From Citreimonas salinaria (GTDB lineage: Bacteria; Pseudomonadota; Alphaproteobacteria; Rhodobacterales; Rhodobacteraceae), in contig NZ_FNPF01000003.1 of NCBI RefSeq assembly GCF_900107235.1, positions 248,001-312,000 of the forward strand: a stretch of DNA of 64,000 bases, in the 5' to 3' direction. A program made the translations under genes and the position numbers. The notes under the pieces are model-generated. The model was given only the letters and a program-made list of their open reading frames with translations. It ran no database searches and was not told where the DNA came from. Of the stretch, positions 1 to 8,800 are shown piece by piece (the stretch's first letter is position 1; the number at the start of each line of letters is the position of its first letter).

Positions 1-156
1 TCGGCCTGCCGTCCCGCGATGGCCGAGGCCTGCATCCGTCAGATGCGCCGGCTTGCGGCCTCGGCGGCCGAGCGCCTGGACGAGACGGTCGCGAAGGACG
101 AGATCGCCGAGGCGCTTGCAGCCGCGCTAAGGGATGCCGCCGACCGGGCGCGGTGA
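1..156 (+). CDS. 3' end of an unrecognised gene (truncated by window edge)
   Basis: The frame is open from base 1 and closes at a TGA. The visible 51 residues are alanine-rich and helical, with no diagnostic motif and no internal start that would make a sensible short gene. The next gene, 155 bases on in the same direction, is a corrinoid-protein activator, so this may be part of a corrinoid or methyltransfer locus. That is only context. No function is assigned. Confidence 0.6.
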   Translation, partial: SACRPAMAEACIRQMRRLAASAAERLDETVAKDEIAEALAAALRDAADRAR

Positions 157-311
157 TCTCGCAGCCTTGGCGGACCTCGCGAACCCGGGTCGTCGGGCCT
201 GCGGCCAATTCACCCGCGCGCGTTCGGGACGAAAGAAGCCCTGGCCCGCGGGTTTCCTTCCATGCGCTGCGCGTTAAGGTGCGCCGCACCACAGGCACGG
301 AGATCTGGCAC

Positions 312-2363
312 ATGGCGGACAAGGACCCTCTGGTCGTCTTCACGCCCTCGGGCAAGCGCGGGCGCTTTCCCGTCGGGACCCCGGTTCTGAGCGCCGCGCG
401 GCAGCTTGGCGTGGATCTCGACAGCGTGTGCGGCGGGCGGGGCATCTGCTCGAAATGCCAGATCGTGCCGGCCTACGGCGATTTCTCGAAGCACGGCGTG
501 ACGGTCGCGAAGGACGCGCTGTCGGAATGGAACGCGGTCGAGCAGCGCTACGACGAGAAGCGCGGGCTGAAGCCGGGGCGCCGGCTGGGCTGCCAGGCGA
601 CCGTGCAGCGCGACGTGGTGATCGACGTGCCACCAGAAAGCCAGGTGCACCGGCAGGTGGTGCGCAAGGCGGCCTCGGCCCGGGTGATCGAGATGGACCC
701 GGCGACGCGGCTGTTCTACGTTGAGGTCGACGAGCCCGACATGCACGAGCCCACGGGCGATCTGGAACGCGTCGCGCGGGCGCTGCGGCAGCAATGGGAC
801 ATCTCCGGCATCGAGGCCGCGTTTCCCGTGCTGGCCGGCCTGCAGAAGACCCTGCGCAAGGGCGCGTGGAAGATCACCGTCGCGCTGCACAAGCCGCACG
901 AGGACGCGGTGCCGCGGCTGGTCGCGGCGTGGCCGGGCCTGCACGAATCCGGGCTGTTCGGGCTGGCGATCGACCTGGGCTCGACCACGATCGCGGCGCA
1001 TCTGACGGATCTGGATACCGGGCAGGTCGTTGCCTCGGCCGGGGTGATGAACCCGCAGATCCGCTTCGGCGAGGACCTGATGAGCCGGGTCAGCTATGCC
1101 ATGATGAACCCCGGCGGCGACGCCGAGATGACGCGCGTCGTGCGCGAGGCGCTGGACACGCTGACCGTCGAGATCGCGGCCGAGGCGGGGGTGGACCCGG
1201 CGCTGATCCTCGAGGCGGTGTTCGTGTGCAACCCGGTCATGCATCACCTGCTGCTGGGCATCGACCCGGTCGAGCTGGGCCAGGCGCCCTTCGCCTTGGC
1301 CACCTCCGGAGCGCTGTCGCTGTCGGCGGTCGAGATGGGTCTGGGCGCCCTGTCCGGCTCTGCGCGGATCTACGTGCTGCCCTGCATCGCGGGGCACGTG
1401 GGCGCCGATGCGGCCGCCGTGGCGCTTTCGGAACAGCCGGGGAAGTCGGACGACCTGGTGCTGGTGGTCGACGTGGGCACCAACGCCGAGATCCTGCTGG
1501 GCGACCGCAGCCGCGTGCTGGCCTGCTCGTCCCCCACCGGGCCGGCCTTCGAGGGCGCGCAGATCAGCTCGGGGCAGCGTGCCGCGCCCGGCGCGATCGA
1601 GGCGATCCGCATCGACCCCGAGACGAAGGAGCCGCGGTTCCGCGTCATCGGCTGCGACTTGTGGTCCGACGAGGACGGCTTTGCCGAAGCGACCGCCCAG
1701 ACCGGGATCACCGGCATCTGCGGCTCGGGGATCATCGAGGCGGTGGCCGAGATGCGCATCGCGGGGCTGATGGACCCGTCGGGTCTGATCGGATCGGCCG
1801 AGCAGACCGGCACCGACCGCTGCGTGGCCGAAGGGCGAACCCATGCCTACCTGGTCCATGACGGCACGGACGAGGGCGGCCCGCGCATCACCGTGACCCA
1901 GGGCGACATCCGCGCGATCCAGCTGGCGAAGTCGGCGCTTTACGCGGGCGCGCGGCTGCTGATGGACGAACGCGGGGTCGAGAAGGTCGACCGGGTGGTG
2001 CTGGCGGGCGCCTTCGGGGCGCATATCTCGCCGCTGCACGCGATGGTGCTGGGCATGATCCCGGACGTGCCGCTGGAACAGGTGACCAGCGCCGGAAACG
2101 CTGCCGGCACCGGCGCGCGCATCGCGCTGTGCAACGTCGCCGCCCGGCGCGAGATCGAGCGCATGGTGCGCGAGATCACCAAGGTCGAGACCGCGATCGA
2201 GCCGCGCTTCCAGGAGCACTTCGTCGCGGCGAACGCGATCCCGCACGCGACCGACACGTTCCCCGAGCTGTCGAAGCTGGTCGTGCTGCCGAAGGTGGCG
2301 TTCGGCGCGGGCGGCGATGGCGATGGCGGCGGCGGCGGGCGCAGGCGCCGCCGCCGCGGCTGA
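312..2363 (+). CDS. ASKHA-domain reductive activator of corrinoid proteins (RamA/RACo type), 683 aa
   Basis: It probably uses ATP and a low-potential electron to re-reduce inactive Co(II) corrinoid proteins in a methyltransferase system. The N-terminal ~100 residues form a [2Fe-2S] ferredoxin domain with Cys40, Cys46 and Cys49 (motif CGGRGICSKC) and Cys94. The rest is the DUF4445/ASKHA part, with a phosphate-binding strand GLAIDLGSTT near residue 217 and a second VDVGTNAEIL motif. The ATG at 312 has a GGAG 8-10 bases upstream; an in-frame start at 153 would overlap the previous gene and add an unrelated leader. The C-terminus ends in an odd Gly-then-Arg tail (GGGGG, then six Arg in a row). 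No corrinoid protein or methyltransferase is visible, so the partner is unknown. Confidence 0.85.
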   Translation: MADKDPLVVFTPSGKRGRFPVGTPVLSAARQLGVDLDSVCGGRGICSKCQIVPAYGDFSKHGVTVAKDALSEWNAVEQRYDEKRGLKPGRRLGCQATVQRDVVIDVPPESQVHRQVVRKAASARVIEMDPATRLFYVEVDEPDMHEPTGDLERVARALRQQWDISGIEAAFPVLAGLQKTLRKGAWKITVALHKPHEDAVPRLVAAWPGLHESGLFGLAIDLGSTTIAAHLTDLDTGQVVASAGVMNPQIRFGEDLMSRVSYAMMNPGGDAEMTRVVREALDTLTVEIAAEAGVDPALILEAVFVCNPVMHHLLLGIDPVELGQAPFALATSGALSLSAVEMGLGALSGSARIYVLPCIAGHVGADAAAVALSEQPGKSDDLVLVVDVGTNAEILLGDRSRVLACSSPTGPAFEGAQISSGQRAAPGAIEAIRIDPETKEPRFRVIGCDLWSDEDGFAEATAQTGITGICGSGIIEAVAEMRIAGLMDPSGLIGSAEQTGTDRCVAEGRTHAYLVHDGTDEGGPRITVTQGDIRAIQLAKSALYAGARLLMDERGVEKVDRVVLAGAFGAHISPLHAMVLGMIPDVPLEQVTSAGNAAGTGARIALCNVAARREIERMVREITKVETAIEPRFQEHFVAANAIPHATDTFPELSKLVVLPKVAFGAGGDGDGGGGGRRRRRRG

Positions 2364-2366
2364 AGG

Positions 2367-3299
2367 TTACGGCCAGATGACGTAGACGTAGGCGACGTAG
2401 CCGGCCAGCAGGGCGGCGCCCTCCCACCGGACGATTTTCATGCCGGTCCAGGCGAAGCCGACGATCACCAGCGACACGGCGATCATCACGAGGTTGTCGA
2501 AGCTGACGATCTCGGCCGGAACGGCGCCGGGCGCGATCAGCGCGGTCGCGCCGCCGATCCCGAGGATGTTGTAGATGTTCGAGCCGATGATGTTGCCGAA
2601 GGCGACGTCGCTTTGCCGCTTCAGCGCGGCGACGACCGAGGTCACCATTTCCGGCATCGAGGTGCCGACCGCGACGATGGTCAGGCCGATCACCGTCTCG
2701 GAGATGCCGAAGCCGCGCGCCAGCGACACCGCGCCATCGACCAGGAAGCCGCCGCCGACGATGACGCAGGCAAGACCGCCGATCGCGATCAGCACCGACA
2801 GGCCGATGCCGGTGGCGGGCTTGGCCCCGTCTGCAGGGGCGGGCGGCGCATTGCGGCGCTCGATCATGAAGGTGAAGACGATGTAGGCCACCAGCGCCAG
2901 CAAGAATCCCGAGCCGACCACGCGACCCAGCGGCATCAGCGCGGCGACAATCGAAAAACCGACCGCCACGGCCAGCATCACCGCCCCGTCACGGCGCAGC
3001 GCGGCGCGCGCGACGGCGATCGGGAACAGCAGCGCGGCCAGACCGCCGATCAGCAGGATGTTGGCGATGTTCGATCCGACGATGTTGCCGTAGGCGATCC
3101 CCGGAGAATCCGCCAGCGCGGCCCGCACCGACGTCACCAGTTCCGGCGTCGACGTGCCGAAGCCCACCAGCGTCAGACCGATCACCAGCGGCGAGACCCG
3201 AAGCGCGGTCGCCACGTTGACGGCGCCGCGCACCAGAAGCTCTCCTCCCAGCACCAGCAGTACTAGCCCCCCTGCCAAAGGCAGCCACACGTCCCACAT
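2367..3299 (-). CDS. Calcium/sodium antiporter, CaCA family (YrbG type), 310 aa
   Basis: Inner-membrane cation exchanger expected to swap Ca2+ for Na+ (possibly with K+). It shows the inverted duplication of the family. Alpha-1 repeat: GFGTSTPELVTS followed by GNIVGSNIANI in the first half. Alpha-2 repeat: AVGTSMPEMVTS followed by GNIIGSNIYNI in the second half. About ten hydrophobic segments are present and the length is normal for YrbG. The gene is convergent with the corrinoid activator, stop to stop, with three bases between, so no independent terminator fits there. The 164 bases upstream contain nothing recognised. Confidence 0.9.
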   Translation of the reverse strand: MWDVWLPLAGGLVLLVLGGELLVRGAVNVATALRVSPLVIGLTLVGFGTSTPELVTSVRAALADSPGIAYGNIVGSNIANILLIGGLAALLFPIAVARAALRRDGAVMLAVAVGFSIVAALMPLGRVVGSGFLLALVAYIVFTFMIERRNAPPAPADGAKPATGIGLSVLIAIGGLACVIVGGGFLVDGAVSLARGFGISETVIGLTIVAVGTSMPEMVTSVVAALKRQSDVAFGNIIGSNIYNILGIGGATALIAPGAVPAEIVSFDNLVMIAVSLVIVGFAWTGMKIVRWEGAALLAGYVAYVYVIWP

Positions 3300-3463
3300 T
3301 CCCGATTTTCCTTCCCGAAATCAGCCGGTTCTCGGTTCCCCCGGTCCGGCGCATGCTGAAGTGTACACGGGCCGGGCCGGCCGCAAGGGGCGCGCGCGAA
3401 AACTTCGGCGGCCGCGCCGCCCGACCCGCCTGCCGCTTGGCGGAATGCCCGGCGTGCAGGCCG

Positions 3464-5431
3464 TCAGACGCGTTCCCCCGCCCAGCTTTCGACAGCCATG
3501 GACCGGACGCGCGCGATGGTGTCCGGGCCCACGTCGGTCAGCCGCTCGGGGCGGTGGGGCTGGTCGTGGTACAGGTAGAGACGCGACAGGAACTGCTCGA
3601 ACTCGAGCGAGCCTTCGCCGTGGCGTTCGCCGTTGCCGCCGGTGGTCACGGTCACGCCGTGGCCCCAGTCCTGCCCGCTGTCGTTGTTGGGGTTGTAGAA
3701 GTAGACCCGCATCTCGCCCGAGCGGCCGGGGGCGACGCGCAGGATGGTGATCGCGTGCCAGCCGATGAACGTGCCGGTCGGATCGGTGAAGGCGATGCCG
3801 GCGGGCTGCGGGTGGATCAGCGGCCGGTCGCCGTTATGGGCGGGGTGATAGCTTTCGTGGAAGCGCGCCACGAAGCGGTCGTAGTCGTCCAGCTTGCCGG
3901 TGGCCACGTCCACCGCCACGGCGCAGTCGCGCGCGACCCACCAGCCGTGGAACTCGGGGTTGATCCAGCGGTGCGGGTCGCCGCCGCGATCCGCGCAGAG
4001 CCGCCCCATCTCGGCGTAGATGCGGTCGAGATGCGGCACCAGCAGGACCGAGACCGGGTCGGCGTCGATCGGTCCGAACCCGGCCAGCCCCGCGGGCAGG
4101 TCGACGGACGAGATCGGCGTGCCTTCGAACTGCATCAGGATCGTCTCGGCCTCGGCGGCCTGGACGATGAGATGCAGCAGGTAGTCGGGGTCGTTCAGCG
4201 CCCACATCGAGATCGCGCGCGCGGACTGGCAGGTGGGATTCGCGCCCTGCCCCACGCCCAGCGGCAGGCCGAGCACCTCGATGATGCCGGACAGGAGAAA
4301 GGTGCCGGGGCGCGCCTGCGGGCCGAAGCCCAGCGCCAGACGGTCGCGCACGGCCGGCGCGAGGTCGATGGTCAGCGCGCGGCGGAGCGCGGGGGCGATG
4401 GGCGGAGAATGCAGCACCCCGCGTTCCAGCAGCATCGCCATGCCGTAAAGGGCCTGCGGCGTGTGCGGCGTGACTGCGGCGCGGATCAGCTCCTCGACCA
4501 GGCCGCGGTAATGCCTCCAGCAATCCAGCCCGGTCGAGCCGAGACCAAGCGCGTCGGGCACCAGCGGACGGTCGGGATAGTCCAGCGCCCAGAGGAGGAA
4601 GCCCACGTGGTAGTCCGACACCAGCCCGGTGTCGTGCATCGAGCGGGCAAAGCCCTTGGCCTCGCGCGCGAGGCCGGCGTCGTCCATGTGTTCGAGCCGC
4701 TCGAAATACGCGGCCAGCCCCGGATCGTCGAGCGTCTCGGCGGTGGGTCCGAAGAGCGCGCTGACCAGACGTTCGGCCCCCAGCCGTTCCGAGCCCGGCT
4801 CGGACCCTTGCCGGTTCAGCGCGATGGCGATCTGCGTGACCATGTTCTTGACCGGCCCCATCTGCACCGGCCGCTGTTCGAGGATGCGCCAGATCTCGGC
4901 CACCATGACGCCAAGGACGTCGCGCAGCCCGATGCGTTCGGCGATCAGCCGCAGGATGCGAGACGTGATCTGCGCGCGGTCGCCGGCGGCGCGGCTGGCC
5001 TCGTCCGAGAATTCGAAGAAGCGCGGCAGGTTCAAAGCCAGCACCTGGGTCAGGAAGTGGCGCGCGTAGTGCTGCTGCAGCCCGGGATGCTGCGCCTCGC
5101 CGGTGGCGACGGCGAGAAAGCGCATCAGGCTGGCGGCCTCCAGCGCGGCCAGGGACCGGTTCTCGCCCGTCAGCGTCTGGCTGGAGAGTTGCGGCAGCAG
5201 CGCCGTGGGCACCTCCCAGTCCGAGCCCGCGAAAAGTCCCGCCTGGTCGAGCCGCATGGCGCGCGCGGCCAGCGCCTCGACGCCGCCGGGCACCGCGATC
5301 AGGCGGCCGATCACGTCCAGAACCGGCCCGCGGTGGCGCTGCTTCGAGAACGGCCGCGCCTGTTCCAGCCGGTCGAGCGCGACGTCGAGCGTGCCCGAAA
5401 GCCGCTCGGCGTCGCCGATTTCGTTCGTCAT
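3464..5431 (-). CDS. Uncharacterised protein with a putative Cys-His-Asn hydrolase-like C-terminal region, 655 aa
   Basis: Not assigned to a family. The first ~370 residues look helical. The C-terminal third contains a motif GANPTCQSARA (Cys401), then GWHAIT (His559) and FYNPNND (Asn580). Cys, His, Asn in that order and spacing is what papain- or transglutaminase-like enzymes use, but the fold assignment is inference. No signal peptide or membrane segment is seen, so it is probably cytoplasmic. It lies 36 bases after the ATP-grasp gene on the same strand, almost certainly one transcript. An in-frame GTG at 5446 would add five residues; the ATG at 5431 with AAGG just upstream was chosen but is not certain. 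The pairing suggests formation and hydrolysis or transfer of an amide or peptide-like bond. Confidence 0.75.
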   Translation of the reverse strand: MTNEIGDAERLSGTLDVALDRLEQARPFSKQRHRGPVLDVIGRLIAVPGGVEALAARAMRLDQAGLFAGSDWEVPTALLPQLSSQTLTGENRSLAALEAASLMRFLAVATGEAQHPGLQQHYARHFLTQVLALNLPRFFEFSDEASRAAGDRAQITSRILRLIAERIGLRDVLGVMVAEIWRILEQRPVQMGPVKNMVTQIAIALNRQGSEPGSERLGAERLVSALFGPTAETLDDPGLAAYFERLEHMDDAGLAREAKGFARSMHDTGLVSDYHVGFLLWALDYPDRPLVPDALGLGSTGLDCWRHYRGLVEELIRAAVTPHTPQALYGMAMLLERGVLHSPPIAPALRRALTIDLAPAVRDRLALGFGPQARPGTFLLSGIIEVLGLPLGVGQGANPTCQSARAISMWALNDPDYLLHLIVQAAEAETILMQFEGTPISSVDLPAGLAGFGPIDADPVSVLLVPHLDRIYAEMGRLCADRGGDPHRWINPEFHGWWVARDCAVAVDVATGKLDDYDRFVARFHESYHPAHNGDRPLIHPQPAGIAFTDPTGTFIGWHAITILRVAPGRSGEMRVYFYNPNNDSGQDWGHGVTVTTGGNGERHGEGSLEFEQFLSRLYLYHDQPHRPERLTDVGPDTIARVRSMAVESWAGERV

Positions 5432-5467
5432 CAGGCCTTGTGCCACAGGGTGGCCCCGCTCGTTGCC

Positions 5468-6694
5468 TTACACATAGAAATCGAGATCTTCCTGGCGCTT
5501 CAAGAGGTCGCGCAGGGTGTGGGCGTCCTCGCCGAAGAAGAAGGCCAGCCCCCAATGGGTTCCGAAGGCGCTGCGCTTCGTGACCTTCTGCTCCATCGGC
5601 TCGGCCAGCTCGTGCCACTCGAAGTAGGGATGGTTCGCGGTCTCCTCGGGGATCTCGAGCTTGCTGACCACGCGGCGGCGCGGATAGACGCCGAAGCAGC
5701 CGGCATGGCCCTTGGCGCCGGTCACTTCCTCGGGGAAGAAGGCGTCGATCTCCTCCTGCGTGGTCTTGGGGTCGAACATCAGCACCAGGCCCTGATAGCC
5801 GTTGAAGCCGTAGGCGCGCTCGATCAGTTCCAGCGCCTTGAAGCCCGGCGGACGGTACGCGACCTCGCCGAAGTAGAGCTTGTTGTCCGAGGTCAGGAAG
5901 TATTCCGGGTGGATGAAGCCGAAGTCGATGTCGAAGGCCTCGATCAGCTTCTCGATCTCCTCGGTGATGCGCGCGCGGTGCGCTTCCAGCTCGGGCGTCG
6001 CCGGCACGAAGACCGAATAGCCCAGCGTCACGTATTCCGAGATGTTGAGGAACTGGATCTTGCGGTCCTTGATCCATGCCTCGACCGCGAATTCCCAGCC
6101 GTCCAGGTGCGATTCGAGCAGCGCGGGGAATTCGTCGTCGGGGATGTTGTCCACGTCCTCGGGCGTGCGGATCACGCGGTGGCCGGCGGTGCCGGACTTG
6201 TCGAAGGCCTTGAAGTGGATCGGATCGTTCGGATCGCCGTCCAGCTTCAGCAGCGTCTGATTGACGCGCTTGAGGAACCGGATCACGTCGGCGCGGTCGT
6301 CGGCCTCTTCGAAGACGCCCACGCGGATTCCGCCAAGCTGCGCGCGGCGCTTCATCAGCGACTTGTCGCGGAACAGCATCGCCTGGCCCAGCAGGCGCGG
6401 GTTCTTCAGCAGCACGGCGTTGACCGCGCCGGACCATTCGACGGTTTCCTCGTAGAGCGGGATCGCGACGTCGACGCCTTCCTCCTGCAGCTTCAGGGCC
6501 AGCTCGTAGGATCGCTCGTTCAGGCGGTCGAAATCCCACGCCATGTAGGGGATGTCGTTCTGCTTGCAGTAATCCTCGGCCCAAGGCGGCGCGACGATTA
6601 TGTAGCGCCGGTCGAACCGGTCCACCGCGTCGATCGCGTTCAAGCTCCAGCCCAGCAGGGCGACATAGCCTTTTTCGGGGTCGTAATCGCTCAT
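5468..6694 (-). CDS. ATP-grasp ligase of unknown substrate, 408 aa
   Basis: ATP-grasp enzymes activate a carboxylate as an acyl phosphate and join it to an amine or thiol. Visible are a Rossmann-like N-terminal part (residues 10-100), the nucleotide-binding lysine and loop FKAFDKSGTAGHRV (Lys163), and the metal-binding strand FGEVAYRPPG near residue 277. The usual Asn of the E-x-N motif is replaced by Ala (Glu277-Val-Ala), as in the EVAxRPxG subgroup. The ATG at 6694 follows GGGAG by nine bases; a longer reading from 6742 lacks a good ribosome site. It is the first gene of a two-gene unit with the Cys-hydrolase-like protein. The substrate cannot be told from sequence alone. Confidence 0.85.
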   Translation of the reverse strand: MSDYDPEKGYVALLGWSLNAIDAVDRFDRRYIIVAPPWAEDYCKQNDIPYMAWDFDRLNERSYELALKLQEEGVDVAIPLYEETVEWSGAVNAVLLKNPRLLGQAMLFRDKSLMKRRAQLGGIRVGVFEEADDRADVIRFLKRVNQTLLKLDGDPNDPIHFKAFDKSGTAGHRVIRTPEDVDNIPDDEFPALLESHLDGWEFAVEAWIKDRKIQFLNISEYVTLGYSVFVPATPELEAHRARITEEIEKLIEAFDIDFGFIHPEYFLTSDNKLYFGEVAYRPPGFKALELIERAYGFNGYQGLVLMFDPKTTQEEIDAFFPEEVTGAKGHAGCFGVYPRRRVVSKLEIPEETANHPYFEWHELAEPMEQKVTKRSAFGTHWGLAFFFGEDAHTLRDLLKRQEDLDFYV

Positions 6695-6987
6695 CCGTCT
6701 TATCTCCCTTGTCATGTTGCCATGCCCGCGTCGCGCGGACACACGCCCCGCGGCACCCGGAAGGCCGCTTCCTCGACAACGATGACGGAAAGGGAGGCCC
6801 GCTGGATCTGCCAGGGCTCGGTCCTGACGTTAACCCTAGATCCCGTGGGGCGGGATTTCAACCGCCGCCCCGGTTCGCCGGGGCCCGCGCGGCGCGCGCA
6901 GGCCGCGAAAGCCGCGCCTCGGCTGCCGCAACACCTTGCGATGTCGCGCAAAAGCTGCCAGCGTCGAAAAGAAACGCAAACGGACCG

Positions 6988-7749
6988 ATGTCACAGACTT
7001 TTCGCTATCCCGAGATCCTCGAGATCGCGCGGCGCGACGGCAAGGTGACCGTCGACGGGCTGGCGCGGCATTTCGGCGTGACCTTGCAGACCATCCGCCG
7101 CGACCTGTCCGAACTTGCCGATGCCGGCCGGCTGGAGCGCGTGCATGGCGGCGCCGTCCTGCCCTCGGGCACCACCAATATCGGTTACGAGGAACGCCGC
7201 GCGCTGAACGCCGACGCGAAGGTCGCCATCGCGCGCACCTGCGCGGGCGCGATCCCCGACGGCGTGTCGCTGTTCATCGGCATCGGCACCTCGGCCGAGG
7301 CGGTGGCCAGTTCCCTGCTGGACCACCGCGGGCTTCTGGTGGTGACCAACAACATGAACGTCGCCAACATCCTGGTCGCCAACCCGGATTGCGAGATCGT
7401 CGTGACCGGAGGGCAGCTGCGGCGGTCCGACGGCGGGCTGGTGGGCAACATGGCGGTCGCGACGATCGCCCAGTTCAAGTTCGACCTGGCGGTGATCGGC
7501 TGTTCGGCGCTGGACCGCGACGGCGACATCCTCGACTTCGACATCCAGGAGGTCAGCGTCAGCCAGACGATCCTGCGCCATGCTCGGCGCAGTTTCCTGG
7601 TGGCGGATCACTCCAAGTTCTCGCGCAGCGCCCCGGCGCGGATCGACTCGCTTTCGGCGATCGACACGCTGTTCACCGACCGTGCGCCCGCCGCCCCCCT
7701 GGTGCGCAAGTGCGAGACGTGGGGCACCACGATCGCGCTGCCGCAGTAG
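6988..7749 (+). CDS. DeoR/GlpR-family transcriptional regulator, 253 aa
   Basis: Sugar-phosphate-responsive repressor type. The N-terminal HTH (residues 6-57) carries the family signature VTVDGLARHFGVTLQTIRRDL. The C-terminal ISOCOT-like sensor domain contains GTSAEA, VVTNN and a late VADHSKF motif, typical of DeoR proteins binding phosphorylated sugars or glycerol-3-phosphate. The ATG at 6988 gives the standard length; earlier in-frame starts give an unrelated leader. It is divergent from the ATP-grasp pair across 293 bases and convergent with the 2-dehydro-3-deoxygalactonokinase gene, either of which could be its target. Confidence 0.88.
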   Translation: MSQTFRYPEILEIARRDGKVTVDGLARHFGVTLQTIRRDLSELADAGRLERVHGGAVLPSGTTNIGYEERRALNADAKVAIARTCAGAIPDGVSLFIGIGTSAEAVASSLLDHRGLLVVTNNMNVANILVANPDCEIVVTGGQLRRSDGGLVGNMAVATIAQFKFDLAVIGCSALDRDGDILDFDIQEVSVSQTILRHARRSFLVADHSKFSRSAPARIDSLSAIDTLFTDRAPAAPLVRKCETWGTTIALPQ

Positions 7750-7790
7750 GAACGTCGGCCGACGCGGATTCCAGACGGCTGGCGGCGGCC

Positions 7791-8711
7791 TCAGCCGGTC
7801 GTGCCCTCGTACGCGGCGCGCAGGCCGCGCAGGGTCAGGTCATCCGCGTCCATCGTCTGCACGCTGGCCGCCTGCGCGCTCAGCGCGGCGCGATAGGCGC
7901 GTGCCAGCCCGCCTGTGCCCAGCACGCGGATGTCCTGTCCCAACCAGTGCGGCCGGCTGCCCGCCAGCTCCAGCCCGATCAGCAGCCCCGAAAGCCGCGC
8001 ACGTGCGGCTCCGGACGAAAGCCCCTGCAACAGACCCGCGGCGCGGATGCCGAACAGCGCGGCGCCGATCCGCTGCGGGCGCGCCATCGCGTCGCCCACC
8101 CCCGCGTCGAAGGCCGCGCCGTCCCAGCCGGTCCCGTCGCCGACATGGTGGCGCAGGACCGAGTGCCGCGACAGCAGCGCGAACAGTTCGCCGGTCATGA
8201 AGGTGCGGAAGCTGACGATCTCTCCGGCACTGACATGCACCCAGCGGGTCTGCTCGCCGGGCAGGCAGAACACCCCGTCGAAGCCGGGCTGCACCGCGAG
8301 CGCGCCGGCAACGATGGTCCCTTCGCCCTGCATCACGTCGGCGGGGCTGTCCTGCTTCATCCCCGGCAGGGCGCGCAGGTCTAGGCGCGGGTCGCGCGTC
8401 TCGATCCTGACGGCGGCTTGGGATGACGGCGGCGGCGCCGGCACGGCGACGAAAGGGACCGCCTGCCTCGCGCCCGCCAGACCGCAGCACAGCACCGGCA
8501 CCGGCTGGCCCGAACCGCCATCGTCCCCGAGCGCGTCGGCCACGAGCGCCAGCAACGCCGGCTCGACGCCGACCGCGCCCGGCTCGTCCGCTCCGGCGCG
8601 GGCCAGGCGCGTGTCGATCACCGACCCATCCGCCCGCATCAGCCAGGCGCGCAGGCGCGCGGCGCCCCAGTCGAGCGCGATCCAATCCGGTCGTTGCATG
8701 GGTTCGTGCAT
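7791..8711 (-). CDS. dgoK: 2-dehydro-3-deoxygalactonokinase, 306 aa
   Basis: Phosphorylates 2-dehydro-3-deoxy-D-galactonate in the De Ley-Doudoroff galactonate pathway. The N-terminus WIALDWGAARLRAW and the central QGEGT motif (family usual: DVMxGEET) match DgoK, and the length is right. The ATG at 8711 has GAGGGG six bases upstream. The matching aldolase (dgoA) and a galactonate dehydratase are not in this window, so the pathway is incomplete here. An unknown gene lies 89 bases upstream on the same strand. The convergent DeoR gene is a plausible regulator. Confidence 0.85.
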   Translation of the reverse strand: MHEPMQRPDWIALDWGAARLRAWLMRADGSVIDTRLARAGADEPGAVGVEPALLALVADALGDDGGSGQPVPVLCCGLAGARQAVPFVAVPAPPPSSQAAVRIETRDPRLDLRALPGMKQDSPADVMQGEGTIVAGALAVQPGFDGVFCLPGEQTRWVHVSAGEIVSFRTFMTGELFALLSRHSVLRHHVGDGTGWDGAAFDAGVGDAMARPQRIGAALFGIRAAGLLQGLSSGAARARLSGLLIGLELAGSRPHWLGQDIRVLGTGGLARAYRAALSAQAASVQTMDADDLTLRGLRAAYEGTTG

Positions 8712-8800
8712 GGCTGCCCCTCATTCGACGTCGCCGACGTTTCGGGGACGGAAGTGCGCCGTCGTGCGGCAATTGTCCACCGCCGAGGCGGCTTGGCCGC

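Noticed and set aside
6867-6884. Hairpin GCCCCGG-TTCG-CCGGGGC between the ATP-grasp and DeoR genes
   Set aside because: No T-run on either strand and it lies between divergent genes, so not a terminator; could be an operator but nothing supports it.
3353-7048. 1231-codon plus-strand open frame
   Set aside because: Antisense to the ATP-grasp/Cys-hydrolase pair; composition is the Arg/His/Val-rich pattern of a GC-rich shadow frame and no domain is recognisable.
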